Assembly (NCBI GenBank): GCA_947649615.1
Contig: CANSSG010000013.1
Span: 1 to 64,000 of the forward strand
DNA length: 64,000 bases
Direction: 5' to 3'
Source: an uncultured Clostridia bacterium
GTDB lineage: Bacteria > Bacillota > Clostridia > Oscillospirales > Oscillospiraceae
Shown: piece by piece, positions 1-8,021 of the stretch
Position numbering within the stretch: position 1 is the first letter of the stretch
Layout: the number at the start of each line of letters is the position of its first letter
Translations under genes and position numbers: made by a program
The notes under the pieces: model-generated
The model's input: only the letters and a program-made list of their open reading frames with translations
Told to the model about the DNA's origin: nothing
The model's database searches: none

Positions 1-354
1 ATGGAGTACAGCCACATCATGAAGCGGTGCGAGAAAGCCTGCGCCCACCACAGCAAGCTGGTACAGAACATGTTCCGCCTGGTTACAGAGCAAACCCGGC
101 GGCTCAGCCGCCGGGTAGAGGTCCTCAGCCGCCGGAGCATCCGGGAGAAGCTGCAATGCTATTTCCGTATCTGCCGCCTGGAGGCGGGGGCGGATGATTT
201 CACATTGCCCTTCACCCTCAGCGCCCTGGCGGACTACATCAGCACAGACCGCAGCGCCATGATGCGGGAGCTGAAAAAGATGCGCACAGAGGGTGAGGTC
301 GTCATCGACGGCCGCCGCGTCCTCTGGCGGGAGGACGCTACAGAATATTTTTGA
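1..354 (+). CDS. Crp/Fnr-family transcriptional regulator, C-terminal part (5' end outside window)
   Basis: The 117 visible residues are the C-terminal part of a Crp/Fnr-type regulator. The frame is open at base 1, so the sensor domain and probably the true start lie upstream. A helix leads into the family-typical LSRRSIREKLQCYF segment (about residues 43-56). Residues 68-112 form the winged helix-turn-helix, with recognition helix STDRSAMMRELKKM. Such proteins bind DNA as dimers and often control redox, stress or energy genes. The 3' end overlaps the convergent DUF4363 gene by 17 bp with no terminator between. The effector cannot be inferred without the sensor domain. Confidence 0.8.
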   Translation: MEYSHIMKRCEKACAHHSKLVQNMFRLVTEQTRRLSRRVEVLSRRSIREKLQCYFRICRLEAGADDFTLPFTLSALADYISTDRSAMMRELKKMRTEGEVVIDGRRVLWREDATEYF

Positions 355-718
355 TGCTGACGCTCTGGGTTTCCGCCAGCAGCTTCAACTGATTCATCAA
401 CTGCGCCAGCATGGTGTGGAAGTCGGCCCCATCCTGCTCCCTGCATACGGCGAACGCCCCGGCAAACAGCTCCTCCGCCTGATCCAGCTCGTCGTGTTCC
501 ATAATGGTGTGGAAAAAGGTCTGGCTGCTGTCCCAGTCGGCGTAAATTTTCTCAAGCTGCTCCCCGGCGCTGTCCCAGTCCTCCATCTGGGCGGCTCTGC
601 CGGCGTTTTCCAGCAGGGCGGACCAGTGCTCTGTCCGCAGCTCCACATACCGTCCCGCCCAAAGGGAGAACCCTAAAATCACGGCCAGCAGTCCCACCGG
701 GATCATAAAAGCCTTCAC
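338..718 (-). CDS. DUF4363-family membrane-anchored protein
   Basis: A 126-residue protein with one N-terminal membrane helix (about residues 4-20) followed by a charged, helical, probably extracytoplasmic domain. The start is GTG, overlapping the stop of the upstream DUF421 gene (GTGA) and preceded by AAAGGAGG, so the pair is translationally coupled. Family assignment rests on length, the single N-terminal anchor and pairing with DUF421, a combination I know from Clostridia. No catalytic motif is visible and the function is unknown. Confidence 0.65.
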   Translation of the reverse strand: MKAFMIPVGLLAVILGFSLWAGRYVELRTEHWSALLENAGRAAQMEDWDSAGEQLEKIYADWDSSQTFFHTIMEHDELDQAEELFAGAFAVCREQDGADFHTMLAQLMNQLKLLAETQSVSIKNIL

Positions 719-1398
719 GCGCCCGCCTCCTTTGCCACGCAGGTAATCCCCCCGGCCTCGTCCACAGTCATAAAGAACACCTGCCTGGGGGACGTCAGCC
801 GCCGCTGCTTAAGCTGCTTGTCCAGCCACGCGCCGTCGTACCCGCTGGCGGACAGGTTTTCCGACATGACGTGGCCGTCGTTGATGAGCAGCACGGGCAG
901 CGTCACGTCGTCCTGCACATCCAGCCCCAGGACTTTGGGGGTAGCGGGGCTGTCCTTGGTGTAGGGCAGGACGGACACCTGGCCGCTGGTTTCCAGCACG
1001 GCGTATTTCACGGCGGAAACGTTGCTGTAGCCCTGGCTGCGGAGCTGTTCCAGCAGTTCGTCCACCGTAAACCGGTTCCGCGCCATATTCTGCTGGAGGA
1101 TTTTTCCATCCCGGATGATTACGGTAGGCCGGCCGCAGACCAGCGCCCGGAACCGGATGGACTTCAAGCTGAAAAAGCTCAGCAGCATGGATACGCACAG
1201 CAGCGTAATGATAGGGAACAGCCCGTTGACCAGCGGGATGCCGAAATCCTGCATAGGCACTGCGGCCAGGTCGGAAATAATAAGCGTCAGCACCAGCTCT
1301 GACGGCTCCAGCTCCCCAATCTGCCGCTTTCCCATCAGCCGCAGCCCCAGCATCAAAATGAAATAGAGGATCAAGGTGCGAAAAAAGGCGGTGGTCAT
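715..1398 (-). CDS. DUF421/YetF-family membrane protein
   Basis: A 227-residue membrane protein. The first ~90 residues hold hydrophobic helices with the family motif GKRQIGELEPSELVLTLIIS. The soluble C-terminal half includes the GRPTVIIRDGKI segment and RFTVDELLEQLRSQGY, typical of the YetF/YcaP family. The ATG at 1398 is chosen because AGAAGGAAG lies just upstream and the protein then begins directly with the first helix; longer upstream starts would add an unrelated basic extension. It is followed by DUF4363 with a 4-bp overlap. The molecular role of the family is not established. Confidence 0.8.
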   Translation of the reverse strand: MTTAFFRTLILYFILMLGLRLMGKRQIGELEPSELVLTLIISDLAAVPMQDFGIPLVNGLFPIITLLCVSMLLSFFSLKSIRFRALVCGRPTVIIRDGKILQQNMARNRFTVDELLEQLRSQGYSNVSAVKYAVLETSGQVSVLPYTKDSPATPKVLGLDVQDDVTLPVLLINDGHVMSENLSASGYDGAWLDKQLKQRRLTSPRQVFFMTVDEAGGITCVAKEAGA

Positions 1399-1501
1399 AT
1401 CGTCACTTCCTTCTGCTTTTTGACCAGTATTTGCAAGAGGAATGCGTTCTATTCCACCGCGCCCCAGAGAAATCGCCCATTCAGAAAGGAGCCGCCGCGC
1501 A

Positions 1502-2467
1502 ATGAAAAGCGATGCCATCCTATATTCCGTTACCCGGACGGAGCACATGATACATAATGATTTCTTTTTGCGGTACCTGGAATTCGAGCCAGGCGAAACG
1601 CCAACAGAGCTGACCTTCTCCTGCCGTTCCGGCGGCATAGAACTCTGTGCGGTCCGCTACGCAAAGGCTGAGATTACAGCCCGCCTCCGCCACGGCGCGG
1701 AGGAAGCCGCCCGCTACCGCGCCAGCAGCTTAAAACGGATATTGGGCCTGTCCTACCGCCCCGAAAAAGCCATTATGCACGAGCATTTTTCCTTTTTCGC
1801 CAGCCAGCCGGCGGACGAACTGGCCATCCTCTGCCAGACGGAAACCGGCGTTTTAGAACGCCGCGTCCCCATCCGCCCCTACGTCAGCCCCAACCGGTAT
1901 ATATTCCCCCTGTCCGGCACCGTGCTGGTAACGGACACGTATCCCGCCATCAACTCCCACCGCTGGTGCCGGAACAGCGAGTTTGCCTTTGACGCTGGGG
2001 CCTTCGACGAAACGCTCTCCCGCCCCACAATCGCGGGCGCGCCGGTATTTGCCGCCTGCGGCGGCACGGTGGAAGACGTATTCGACGGCCTGCCCGACAC
2101 CACCGGCGGCACAGATTTAGAGGAAATAGAGGCGCAATATGGCGAGCATGCCCGCATAGACGGCAACCACGTCCTCCTCCGCCACCCCGGCGGGGAGCTC
2201 TCCCTATACGCCCATCTGCAAAAAGGCAGCATCCCGGTAGCAAAAGGGCAGTCCGTTTCCCCCGGCCAACAGATCGGCAGGGTAGGCAGCAGCGGCTCCA
2301 GCTACATCCCGCACCTGCATTTCCATGTCATGCTGGAGGGCATTGAAGGCCCCGGCGTCCCGGTTGTTTTTTCTAATTTGAAAACCATTTTAAACGAAGC
2401 CTGCTGCTTGGAGGATGCTGTAAACCTGGTCCGGGCAGAGACGCTGGACGTTCCGCCTGCCCTTTAG
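1502..2467 (+). CDS. M23-family (LytM-like) metallopeptidase
   Basis: A 321-residue protein with a C-terminal LytM/peptidase M23 domain (about residues 150-300). Candidate zinc ligands are H153, D164 and the HLHFH cluster at 271-275, with YAHL at 236-239. M23 enzymes cut peptidoglycan cross-bridges or act on other small peptides. The first 130 residues match nothing I recognise. No signal peptide or membrane helix is apparent, which is unusual for a wall hydrolase. The start follows AGAAAGGAG by 10 bp; an in-frame ATG at 1442 lacks a comparable site. Divergent from DUF421. Confidence 0.8.
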   Translation: MKSDAILYSVTRTEHMIHNDFFLRYLEFEPGETPTELTFSCRSGGIELCAVRYAKAEITARLRHGAEEAARYRASSLKRILGLSYRPEKAIMHEHFSFFASQPADELAILCQTETGVLERRVPIRPYVSPNRYIFPLSGTVLVTDTYPAINSHRWCRNSEFAFDAGAFDETLSRPTIAGAPVFAACGGTVEDVFDGLPDTTGGTDLEEIEAQYGEHARIDGNHVLLRHPGGELSLYAHLQKGSIPVAKGQSVSPGQQIGRVGSSGSSYIPHLHFHVMLEGIEGPGVPVVFSNLKTILNEACCLEDAVNLVRAETLDVPPAL

Positions 2468-2530
2468 CACCTATGCCCGCAGGTGCATCGCCTGATCCTG
2501 CAAATACCGCGGGAGACGGCCCGCCCCCTA

Positions 2531-2559
2531 TTGCCGAATCCTGCGAATTATGCTATAAT
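2531..2559 (+). promoter_or_regulatory. Sigma-A promoter for the dus operon
   Basis: TTGCCG (2531-2536), a 17-bp spacer and TATAAT (2554-2559) preceded by TG, an extended -10 element. It sits 68 bp before the dus start. Confidence 0.7.
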
Positions 2560-2626
2560 GCCCCCAAAGCCGCCCGCAGGCCGCATCCGGACCCTTGGAA
2601 CACGCGGCGCGGCAAGGAGGACGTTT

Positions 2627-3601
2627 ATGCAAATCGGCACCCTCACCATCTCATCCCAGTTGGCGCTGGCTCCCATGGCGGGCGTCACCGACCCCGCCTT
2701 CCGCCAGATTTGCGCGGGAATGGGCGCTGGGCTTACCTATACCGAACTGGTCAGCGCCAAGGCGCTTTGCTATCAGGACAAAAAAAGCCGCCTGCTGCTC
2801 CAACCCTTCCCAGGGGAGCGGCCCTTCGCGGCCCAGATTTTCGGCAGCGACATCCCCTGCATGGCGGAAGCCGCCCAAATCGCCGTGGAAGCCAGCGGCG
2901 CGGATTTGCTGGATATTAATATGGGCTGCCCTGTGGGAAAAGTGGTCTCCTCCGGCGACGGCGCGGCCTTGATGAAGGACCCGGAAAAAGCCGCCCGGCT
3001 GGCAGAAGCGGTGGTGAAGGCGTCTCCCGTTCCTGTGACGGTGAAAATGCGCCGGGGCTGGGACAAGGGCAGCATCAACGCGGTGGAGCTGTCGAAAATG
3101 CTGGAACAGGCGGGGGTATCCGCCATAGCGGTCCATGGCCGCACACGGGTGCAGATGTACGGCGGCGCGGCGGACTGGTCCACCATCCGGGAGGTCAAGG
3201 AAGCGGTCTCCATCCCGGTGATTGCCAACGGGGACGTATTTTCCGGCGGGGACGCGGTCCGGATTCTGAAACAGACCGGGGCCGATATGGCGATGATTGG
3301 CCGGGGGAGCTTCGGCAACCCCTGGATTTTCCAGGAGGCCCGGGCCGCGCTGGCCGGCGGGCCGCTCCCGGAGCGCCCGCCCTTGGCGGAGCGGTGCGAC
3401 GTTGCCGTACGGCAGATCGAACTGGCGGCGGCGTACAATTGTGAAAAAATCGCGGTGCTGACGGCGCGGCGGCACTACGCTTGGTACTTGAAGGGCGTTC
3501 CCCACGCTTCCTATTACAAAGAGCAAATCGTCCATATGGAGACGTTGGAGGACGTATACCGGGTGACGAAAGGCATTAAGAGGGATCTGCATGACGGTTG
3601 A
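2627..3601 (+). CDS. dusB: tRNA-dihydrouridine synthase
   Basis: A 324-residue FMN-dependent enzyme that reduces uridine to dihydrouridine in the tRNA D-loop region. The N-terminal TIM barrel shows LAPMAGVTDPAFR (residues 13-25), the catalytic cysteine C101 in DINMGCPVGKV, the MRRGWD motif, VHGRTR, and the FMN-phosphate loop PVIANGDV plus MIGRGSFGNPWIF. Length and motifs fit the bacterial DusB subgroup. The start has AAGGAGG upstream; the alternative ATG at 2483 lies before the promoter -10. The 3' end overlaps the ECF sigma gene by 11 bp, so that gene probably shares this promoter. Confidence 0.92.
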   Translation: MQIGTLTISSQLALAPMAGVTDPAFRQICAGMGAGLTYTELVSAKALCYQDKKSRLLLQPFPGERPFAAQIFGSDIPCMAEAAQIAVEASGADLLDINMGCPVGKVVSSGDGAALMKDPEKAARLAEAVVKASPVPVTVKMRRGWDKGSINAVELSKMLEQAGVSAIAVHGRTRVQMYGGAADWSTIREVKEAVSIPVIANGDVFSGGDAVRILKQTGADMAMIGRGSFGNPWIFQEARAALAGGPLPERPPLAERCDVAVRQIELAAAYNCEKIAVLTARRHYAWYLKGVPHASYYKEQIVHMETLEDVYRVTKGIKRDLHDG

Positions 3602-4199
3602 CGAGCTGGTCCGCGCCGCCGCCGAAGGCGGGGAGGACGCCTTCGCGGAGCTGGTGCGGCTCCATGAGAAAAGAGTATACAACCTGACCCTGCGGCTGTG
3701 CGGCAACCCTGAGGACGCCGCCGACGCCGCCCAGGAAGCGTTTTTGTCCGCCTGGAAGGGCCTGCCCGCCTTCCGGCGCGAGTCAGAGTTTTCCACATGG
3801 CTCTACCGGCTGGCCAGCAACGCTTCCATTGATTTGCTGCGCCGCTCCGGGCGGCGGCGGGAGACCAGCCTGGACGGCGGGGAGGCGCCTATCGACGCCG
3901 CCGGCAACGGCCCGTCCCTCCAGGAGCGTCTGGAAGGGGCCGAGGTGCGGGAAGCCGTAACGGCGGGCATGGCCCAGCTTAGCGACAGCCACCGGCAAGC
4001 CCTGGTGCTGCGGGAATTGCAGGAGTTGAGCTATGAGGAAATCGCGGCGGTGCTGGAGGTGGACCTGGGGACAGTAAAATCCCGGATTTCCAGGGCCAGA
4101 AGTTCGCTGCGAAAAATCCTGCTGAAAAACGGGAACCTATCCGGCTATCTGCCGTCTAAACCAACAGTAGAAACGCGGGAGGGAGGCGGCCGGCTATGA
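3591..4199 (+). CDS. ECF-type RNA polymerase sigma factor
   Basis: A 202-residue sigma-70 protein with region 2 (about residues 20-85: NPEDAADAAQEAFLSAWK, the core-binding and -10-binding part) and region 4 (about 125-180: LREL, SYEEIAAVLEVDLGTVKSRISRARSSL, the -35-binding HTH). There is no region 1 or 3, as expected for the ECF group. It overlaps dus by 11 bp and the anti-sigma gene by 4 bp (ATGA), the usual sigma/anti-sigma coupling. Its likely targets include the nearby lipoprotein gene, but no convincing ECF promoter could be identified. Confidence 0.92.
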   Translation: MTVDELVRAAAEGGEDAFAELVRLHEKRVYNLTLRLCGNPEDAADAAQEAFLSAWKGLPAFRRESEFSTWLYRLASNASIDLLRRSGRRRETSLDGGEAPIDAAGNGPSLQERLEGAEVREAVTAGMAQLSDSHRQALVLRELQELSYEEIAAVLEVDLGTVKSRISRARSSLRKILLKNGNLSGYLPSKPTVETREGGGRL

Positions 4200-4981
4200 A
4201 AACCTGCCAGGAGTATGAGGAGTTCATCAGCGCGTATCTGGACGGCGAGCTGTCCGGAGACGGGCAGTTGGAACTGATGGAGCATATGGCGTCCTGTCTG
4301 GTCTGCCAGCGGTATTTTGACGATCTGGTGGAAATCCACGCGGCGATGGCGCCGGAGGAAGCGGCTGTACCGGAGGGGTTTTCGGCCCGCGTCATGGAAC
4401 AGGTCCGGGCAAGCGTACAGGAGCGCCCACAGCCGGAAAAGGTGGTCCGGGTTCCCCAGTGGAAGCGGTGGACGGCGTTAGCCGCCTGCTTCGCCGCTGC
4501 GGTGCTGGGCGTGTTTTCCTTCCAACGGCTGGGAAACGCCCCGCCTGACGGCCAGGCGTCCGTGGCGGCCTATGAGGCAGCGGACGAGGGCGCGCCCGCC
4601 GCTTACAACGGCGGGGACGGTATAGCGCCGCAGTGCCAGGATGTGCCTGTGTTCCGCTCTGCACAGGGGGCGGCATATGATGAAGAACTGGAAGCGGCGC
4701 CTGCGGAGGAGGAAGCCGTTTTTAAGAAGGATTCCGCCCCGGTCCCCGCCCCGGCGGCGGCTGGGAAGGAAAACGCCTCCGGGCCGCCTGCCGGCACCAT
4801 CACCGCCGGAGGGGAAACGGTCCGGCAGTGGGTGGAGGAGGAACTGGGCCTGGCGTGGGAGCCGGGAGAGCTATACCCCCTGGGCGCGGAGGAATACGCC
4901 AGGGTGCTGGCGCTTCTGACGGAAGCCGGGACGCCGTTCACCCAGGAAGCGGGCGAGGGATACTGGCTTTTGGCGGAGTAG
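4196..4981 (+). CDS. Zinc-finger anti-sigma factor, membrane-anchored
   Basis: A 261-residue protein starting with a ZAS-type anti-sigma domain: HMASCLVC gives the Hx3Cx2C zinc motif (about residues 29-36), with another cysteine at residue 4. One transmembrane helix follows basic residues around 85-110 (WTALAACFAAAVLGVFSF). An Ala/Pro/Glu-rich extracytoplasmic region ends in a small C-terminal domain. It should hold the upstream ECF sigma factor inactive at the membrane until an envelope signal releases it. Coupled to the sigma gene by ATGA overlap. Confidence 0.85.
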   Translation: MKTCQEYEEFISAYLDGELSGDGQLELMEHMASCLVCQRYFDDLVEIHAAMAPEEAAVPEGFSARVMEQVRASVQERPQPEKVVRVPQWKRWTALAACFAAAVLGVFSFQRLGNAPPDGQASVAAYEAADEGAPAAYNGGDGIAPQCQDVPVFRSAQGAAYDEELEAAPAEEEAVFKKDSAPVPAPAAAGKENASGPPAGTITAGGETVRQWVEEELGLAWEPGELYPLGAEEYARVLALLTEAGTPFTQEAGEGYWLLAE

Positions 4982-5045
4982 GGCTTGTTTGATAAGTGGA
5001 AAAAGCCGCCATGTGGGCGTTTTGACACTTTTTTAACATACCCTG
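4982..5045 (+). repeat. Short copy of a TIR-bearing intergenic repeat
   Basis: This ~63-bp stretch starts GGGCTTGTTTGATAAGTGG and ends with GGGCGTTTTGACACTTTTTT plus AACATACCC. Both ends match the 162-bp element at 25679-25840 read on the minus strand, with about 100 bp of the interior missing. It looks like an internally deleted copy. It forms most of the upstream region of the lipoprotein gene and contains a TTGACA hexamer at 5022-5027. Confidence 0.6.
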
Positions 5046-5089
5046 GCTGCCGGGCCTTGTCTATACAAATATTTTTAGGAGGATTGTCT

Positions 5090-6169
5090 ATGGGGAAAAA
5101 TTTTGCGAAGAAATGGGCCGGACGGCTTGTGTTGCCCCTTCTGTGCGCGGCGCTTCTGTGCGCTTTTTCCGCCTGCGGCGGACAGGCCAACGCGGAAAGC
5201 GCGGACGCCGCGCGGCTGCGGCCGGATGTGGCCATCGTTATCGACGGCGTGAAGCAGACCTTCTACAACGTAAACGGCCAGCAGGTCCATCCGATTCTCT
5301 ATGAAGGCACCACCTACCTGCCTGTTCGGGCCATCGGGGAACTGATGGGTAAGAATGTGGATTGGAATGAGGATACCAAGACCGTGTCTTTGGGGGGCGC
5401 GCGAACCACCCCCGCCGCGTCCGGTACGCCGGACGCGCAGGCCAGGGCGCAGGACATCACCGTAGAGGTGCGGGATGATTTCACCGTCGTGGTGGACGGG
5501 ACTGCCCGGACCTTTGCCGACGCCAAGGGACAGGCAGTGTATCCGGTCCTGTACAACGGCTCCACCTACCTCCCCGTTCGGGCGGTCGGCGAACTGATGG
5601 GCAAAAGCGTGGCATGGGACAGCGCCTCCAATACCGTAACCCTCTCCGGCGGCACGGTGACGGACGCCGATTCCTTCTCCGGCGGCAATGGGGGGACCCC
5701 TGCCGGAAGTTCCGGCGGAGCCGCAGGCCTGCTTACCCTGGAGGACGCCAAGGCGAAAGCGCTGGCTTACGCGGGCGTAAGCGCGTCTGACGCCACCTTC
5801 ACCCAGGTGGAATTGGAGTGGGAAGACGGACGGCAGGTCTATGAGGTGGAATTTTATACCACGGACGGCAAAGAGTACGACTATGAATTGGACGCCAAAA
5901 CGGGCGCCGTCATTGCGTTCGACTATGACGCGGAGTCCTATACGCCGCCCTCCGGTGAACGCATCACCCAGGCAAAGGCCCAGGAAATCGCCTTAAGCAA
6001 AGTCCCCGGCGCTGCGGCAAGCCATATCGTGAAGCTGGAGCTTGACTACGACGACGGCGTAGCGGTTTACGAAGTTGAGATTATCTATAACGGGATGGAA
6101 TACGAAATGGAGATCAATGCGTCCACCGGCGCGGTGATCGAGTTCGAAGCGGAAGCCATCCGCCACTGA
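5090..6169 (+). CDS. Lipoprotein with two copper-amine-oxidase-N domains and PepSY repeats
   Basis: A 359-residue exported lipoprotein. The signal peptide ends in a lipobox (FSAC, Cys near residue 25). Residues ~45-105 and ~125-185 are two copies of the copper amine oxidase N-terminal-like domain (GTTYLPVRAIGELMGK and STYLPVRAVGELMGK). Two PepSY-like domains follow (EDAKAKALAYAGV and TQAKAQEIALSKVPG), each with a YEVE...YDYELDAKTGAVI-type strand. It has no enzymatic residues. PepSY domains often modulate proteases and the stalk-like repeats suggest wall association. The ATG is preceded by TAGGAGG. Its place after sigma/anti-sigma suggests an envelope-stress role (inference). Confidence 0.8.
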   Translation: MGKNFAKKWAGRLVLPLLCAALLCAFSACGGQANAESADAARLRPDVAIVIDGVKQTFYNVNGQQVHPILYEGTTYLPVRAIGELMGKNVDWNEDTKTVSLGGARTTPAASGTPDAQARAQDITVEVRDDFTVVVDGTARTFADAKGQAVYPVLYNGSTYLPVRAVGELMGKSVAWDSASNTVTLSGGTVTDADSFSGGNGGTPAGSSGGAAGLLTLEDAKAKALAYAGVSASDATFTQVELEWEDGRQVYEVEFYTTDGKEYDYELDAKTGAVIAFDYDAESYTPPSGERITQAKAQEIALSKVPGAAASHIVKLELDYDDGVAVYEVEIIYNGMEYEMEINASTGAVIEFEAEAIRH

Positions 6170-6186
6170 CGCCATATGTGCAAAGT

Positions 6187-6222
6187 CCGGCAGGCCGGGT
6201 AGGGCCTGCCGGGCCTTTTTTG
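6187..6222 (+). terminator. Rho-independent terminator after the lipoprotein gene
   Basis: A perfect 10-bp stem, CCGGCAGGCC (6187-6196) with GGCCTGCCGG (6203-6212), followed by GCC and seven T. Confidence 0.85.
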
Positions 6223-6241
6223 CACATTCTGCAAAAAAACC

Positions 6242-6272
6242 TTGACTTTCCCCTTGGTGGAAGGTGTACGAT
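6242..6272 (+). promoter_or_regulatory. MerR-type promoter/operator upstream of yhfC
   Basis: TTGACT (6242-6247) and TACGAT (6267-6272) are separated by 19 bp, the over-long spacer typical of MerR-activated promoters. The spacer contains TTCCCCTTGGTGGAAGG. It closely matches the promoter at 7079-7109 in front of the merR gene, so both are probably bound by the MerR protein encoded here. Confidence 0.75.
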
Positions 6273-6323
6273 AGTCCCATAAAACAGGCCGCAGCCCCCT
6301 GCGGCCCGATAAGGAGGGGTTCG

Positions 6324-7082
6324 ATGATACCAGCAACAACTATAGCGGCTATGGCGGCGGTGCTGCTGCTTACCGTGATTCTGCCCGTTGGCGGGATGCT
6401 GTTTCTCCGCAGGCGGGGCGGGTCCTGGAAAACGTTTTTTGTAGGCGCAGGGACCTTTGTGCTCTTCGCTCTGATCCTGGAGCCGGTGCTGCACAACCTC
6501 GTCCTGCGCACAGGCGTTGGGGCGGCGATTCAGGAAAACATCCTGCTTTACGGCTTGTATGGCGGCCTGGCGGCGGGCCTGTTTGAGGAGACGGGCCGGT
6601 TTTTGGCGTTCCGCTTCGTCCTGCGCAGCCGGCATGAGCGCATCACCGCCCTCGCCTACGGCATCGGCCACGGCGGTATAGAAGCGGTCATGCTGGTGGG
6701 CCTGACCATGCTGGCGAATCTGGTCCTGGCCTTCACTGCCGGGACGGCGGCCCTGCCGCCGGAAGCTGCCGCCGCCATGGAAGTCCTGGCGTCCACGCCT
6801 GCCTCCATGTTCCTGTGGAGCGGGGTGGAGCGGGCATCCGCCGTTGCCCTGCATGTGTCCCTTTCCGTCCTGGTGTTTTCCAGCCTGCGGACGGGCAGGC
6901 TGTGGCTGTTCCCGGCCGCCATCCTGCTCCATGGGGCGGTCAACTTCGCGGCGGTGGTATCCAATGCCTGCCTGCCGGTGGCGGCGACGGAGGGGCTGGT
7001 GCTGCTCCTGACGGCGGCAGCGGCAGCCTGGGCGGCGGGGGTTTATAAAAATCTTCCGGCGGAAAAACCAGAAAACACTTGA
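6324..7082 (+). CDS. YhfC-family putative intramembrane metalloprotease
   Basis: A 252-residue integral membrane protein with about seven helices. Conserved polar motifs lie in the membrane: EETGRFLAFRF (about residues 88-98), GIGHGGIEA (about 113-121), HVSLSVLVF and HGAVN, arranged as in the YhfC/CPBP-like family of presumed membrane proteases or chaperones. The ATG at 6324 follows AAGGAGG by 6 bp. Expression is probably controlled by the MerR protein next door through the 19-bp-spacer promoter. The substrate is unknown. Confidence 0.78.
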   Translation: MIPATTIAAMAAVLLLTVILPVGGMLFLRRRGGSWKTFFVGAGTFVLFALILEPVLHNLVLRTGVGAAIQENILLYGLYGGLAAGLFEETGRFLAFRFVLRSRHERITALAYGIGHGGIEAVMLVGLTMLANLVLAFTAGTAALPPEAAAAMEVLASTPASMFLWSGVERASAVALHVSLSVLVFSSLRTGRLWLFPAAILLHGAVNFAAVVSNACLPVAATEGLVLLLTAAAAAWAAGVYKNLPAEKPENT

Positions 7083-7109
7083 CCTTCCCCCTGGTGTAGG
7101 GTATAAGAT
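7079..7109 (+). promoter_or_regulatory. MerR-type autoregulated promoter
   Basis: TTGACC (7079-7084) and TAAGAT (7104-7109) are spaced 19 bp and contain CTTCCCCCTGGTGTAGGG. The match to the yhfC promoter extends over CTTGAC-TTCCCC-TGGTG. It overlaps the yhfC stop codon. Confidence 0.75.
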
Positions 7110-7123
7110 AAGAGAGAAAAGAG

Positions 7124-7783
7124 GTGGTCTGCCTGAAGATTAACGAGGTGGAATCCCTGGTTGGCATCACAAAAAAGAACATCCGCTTTTATGAAGAAAA
7201 GGGCCTGCTGTCCCCCAGCCGCAACAGCGAAAACGGCTACCGGGACTATGGCGAAGCCGAGGTAGACGTCCTCCGGCGCATCAAACTCATGCGGAAGCTG
7301 GGCGTCCCTATTGAGGAAATCCGCCGGATGCAGGAGGGAACCCAGACGGTGGGGGACGGTATGCGGCGGCATCTGGTGACGCTGGAGCGGGAGCAGCGGA
7401 ATTTGGAGGAATCGGTCCGCCTGTGCGAGCTGCTCCAGGCGCGTACGGAGCCGCTGGGAGAATTGGATGCGGAGAGCGTCCTGGCGGAGATGGCAAAGCT
7501 GGAACAGACCGGCACCACCTTCCAGAACAAGCAGAAGCAGGATGTACGCATTCGCTATGTAGCGCCCATCACAATTGCGGCGGCGGCGGTGCTGTTTCTG
7601 GGGGCGGTCACGGGGCTGTTTATCTGGGGCATCCTGACGGAGCCGGACGCCGCGCCGCCGCTGGCGGCGGTGCTGATATTGATCGCCATACCGGTTTTTT
7701 TGATTTGCGGCGTATTGTTCGCGCTGTTCCAGCGCATCCGTGAAATCGGGAAGGGAGAAATTGACGATGCAAAAAAATACTAA
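7124..7783 (+). CDS. MerR-family regulator with C-terminal membrane domain
   Basis: A 219-residue regulator. Residues 1-70 are the MerR winged HTH (INEVESLVGITKKNIRFYEEKGLL, then NGYRDYGEAEVDVLRRI). A coiled-coil dimer helix follows (~85-120). The C-terminal third is not a ligand pocket but two transmembrane helices (about residues 147-172 and 180-205) ending in RIREIGKGEIDDAKKY. GTG at 7124 is given as the start; a CTG at 7133 sits better behind GAGGTGG and would start the protein at the usual MerR position, so the start is uncertain. Likely activates yhfC and its own operon. Confidence 0.85.
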   Translation: MVCLKINEVESLVGITKKNIRFYEEKGLLSPSRNSENGYRDYGEAEVDVLRRIKLMRKLGVPIEEIRRMQEGTQTVGDGMRRHLVTLEREQRNLEESVRLCELLQARTEPLGELDAESVLAEMAKLEQTGTTFQNKQKQDVRIRYVAPITIAAAAVLFLGAVTGLFIWGILTEPDAAPPLAAVLILIAIPVFLICGVLFALFQRIREIGKGEIDDAKKY

Positions 7784-8021
7784 GAAGAAAATCGCGCCTA
7801 TCGTTATCACGGTCATCGTGGTGGCCTATGTCGCGCCCATGCTGGGCATGCTCGCCTACGCCGCCGGGCTGGCGGGAACCCAGGGCGCGGGGCCTGTGGC
7901 GCCTATCCTGCTGCTGTACGCGCTGGTAGGCGGCGCGGTGATTGTGGGCGTTGTCTACGCCATGGCCCAGCGGCTCAAGGAGATCGACGGGGGAGAAGAG
8001 GATGAAGCCAAAAAGTACTGA
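7767..8021 (+). CDS. Small two-helix membrane protein, paralogue of the MerR tail
   Basis: An 84-residue protein: a short basic N-terminus, two hydrophobic helices (about residues 10-32 and 42-65) and the tail AQRLKEIDGGEEDEAKKY. The tail and helix spacing match the C-terminal domain of the MerR regulator it overlaps by 17 bp. It starts at an ATG inside the MerR tail codons, after AAGGGAGAA. It may form mixed membrane complexes with the regulator (inference). No known family recognised. Confidence 0.7.
   Translation: MQKNTKKKIAPIVITVIVVAYVAPMLGMLAYAAGLAGTQGAGPVAPILLLYALVGGAVIVGVVYAMAQRLKEIDGGEEDEAKKY

Noticed and set aside
1442..1501. Longer start for the M23 peptidase at 1442
   Set aside because: No ribosome-binding site there, and it overlaps the divergent promoter region; AGAAAGGAG precedes 1502.
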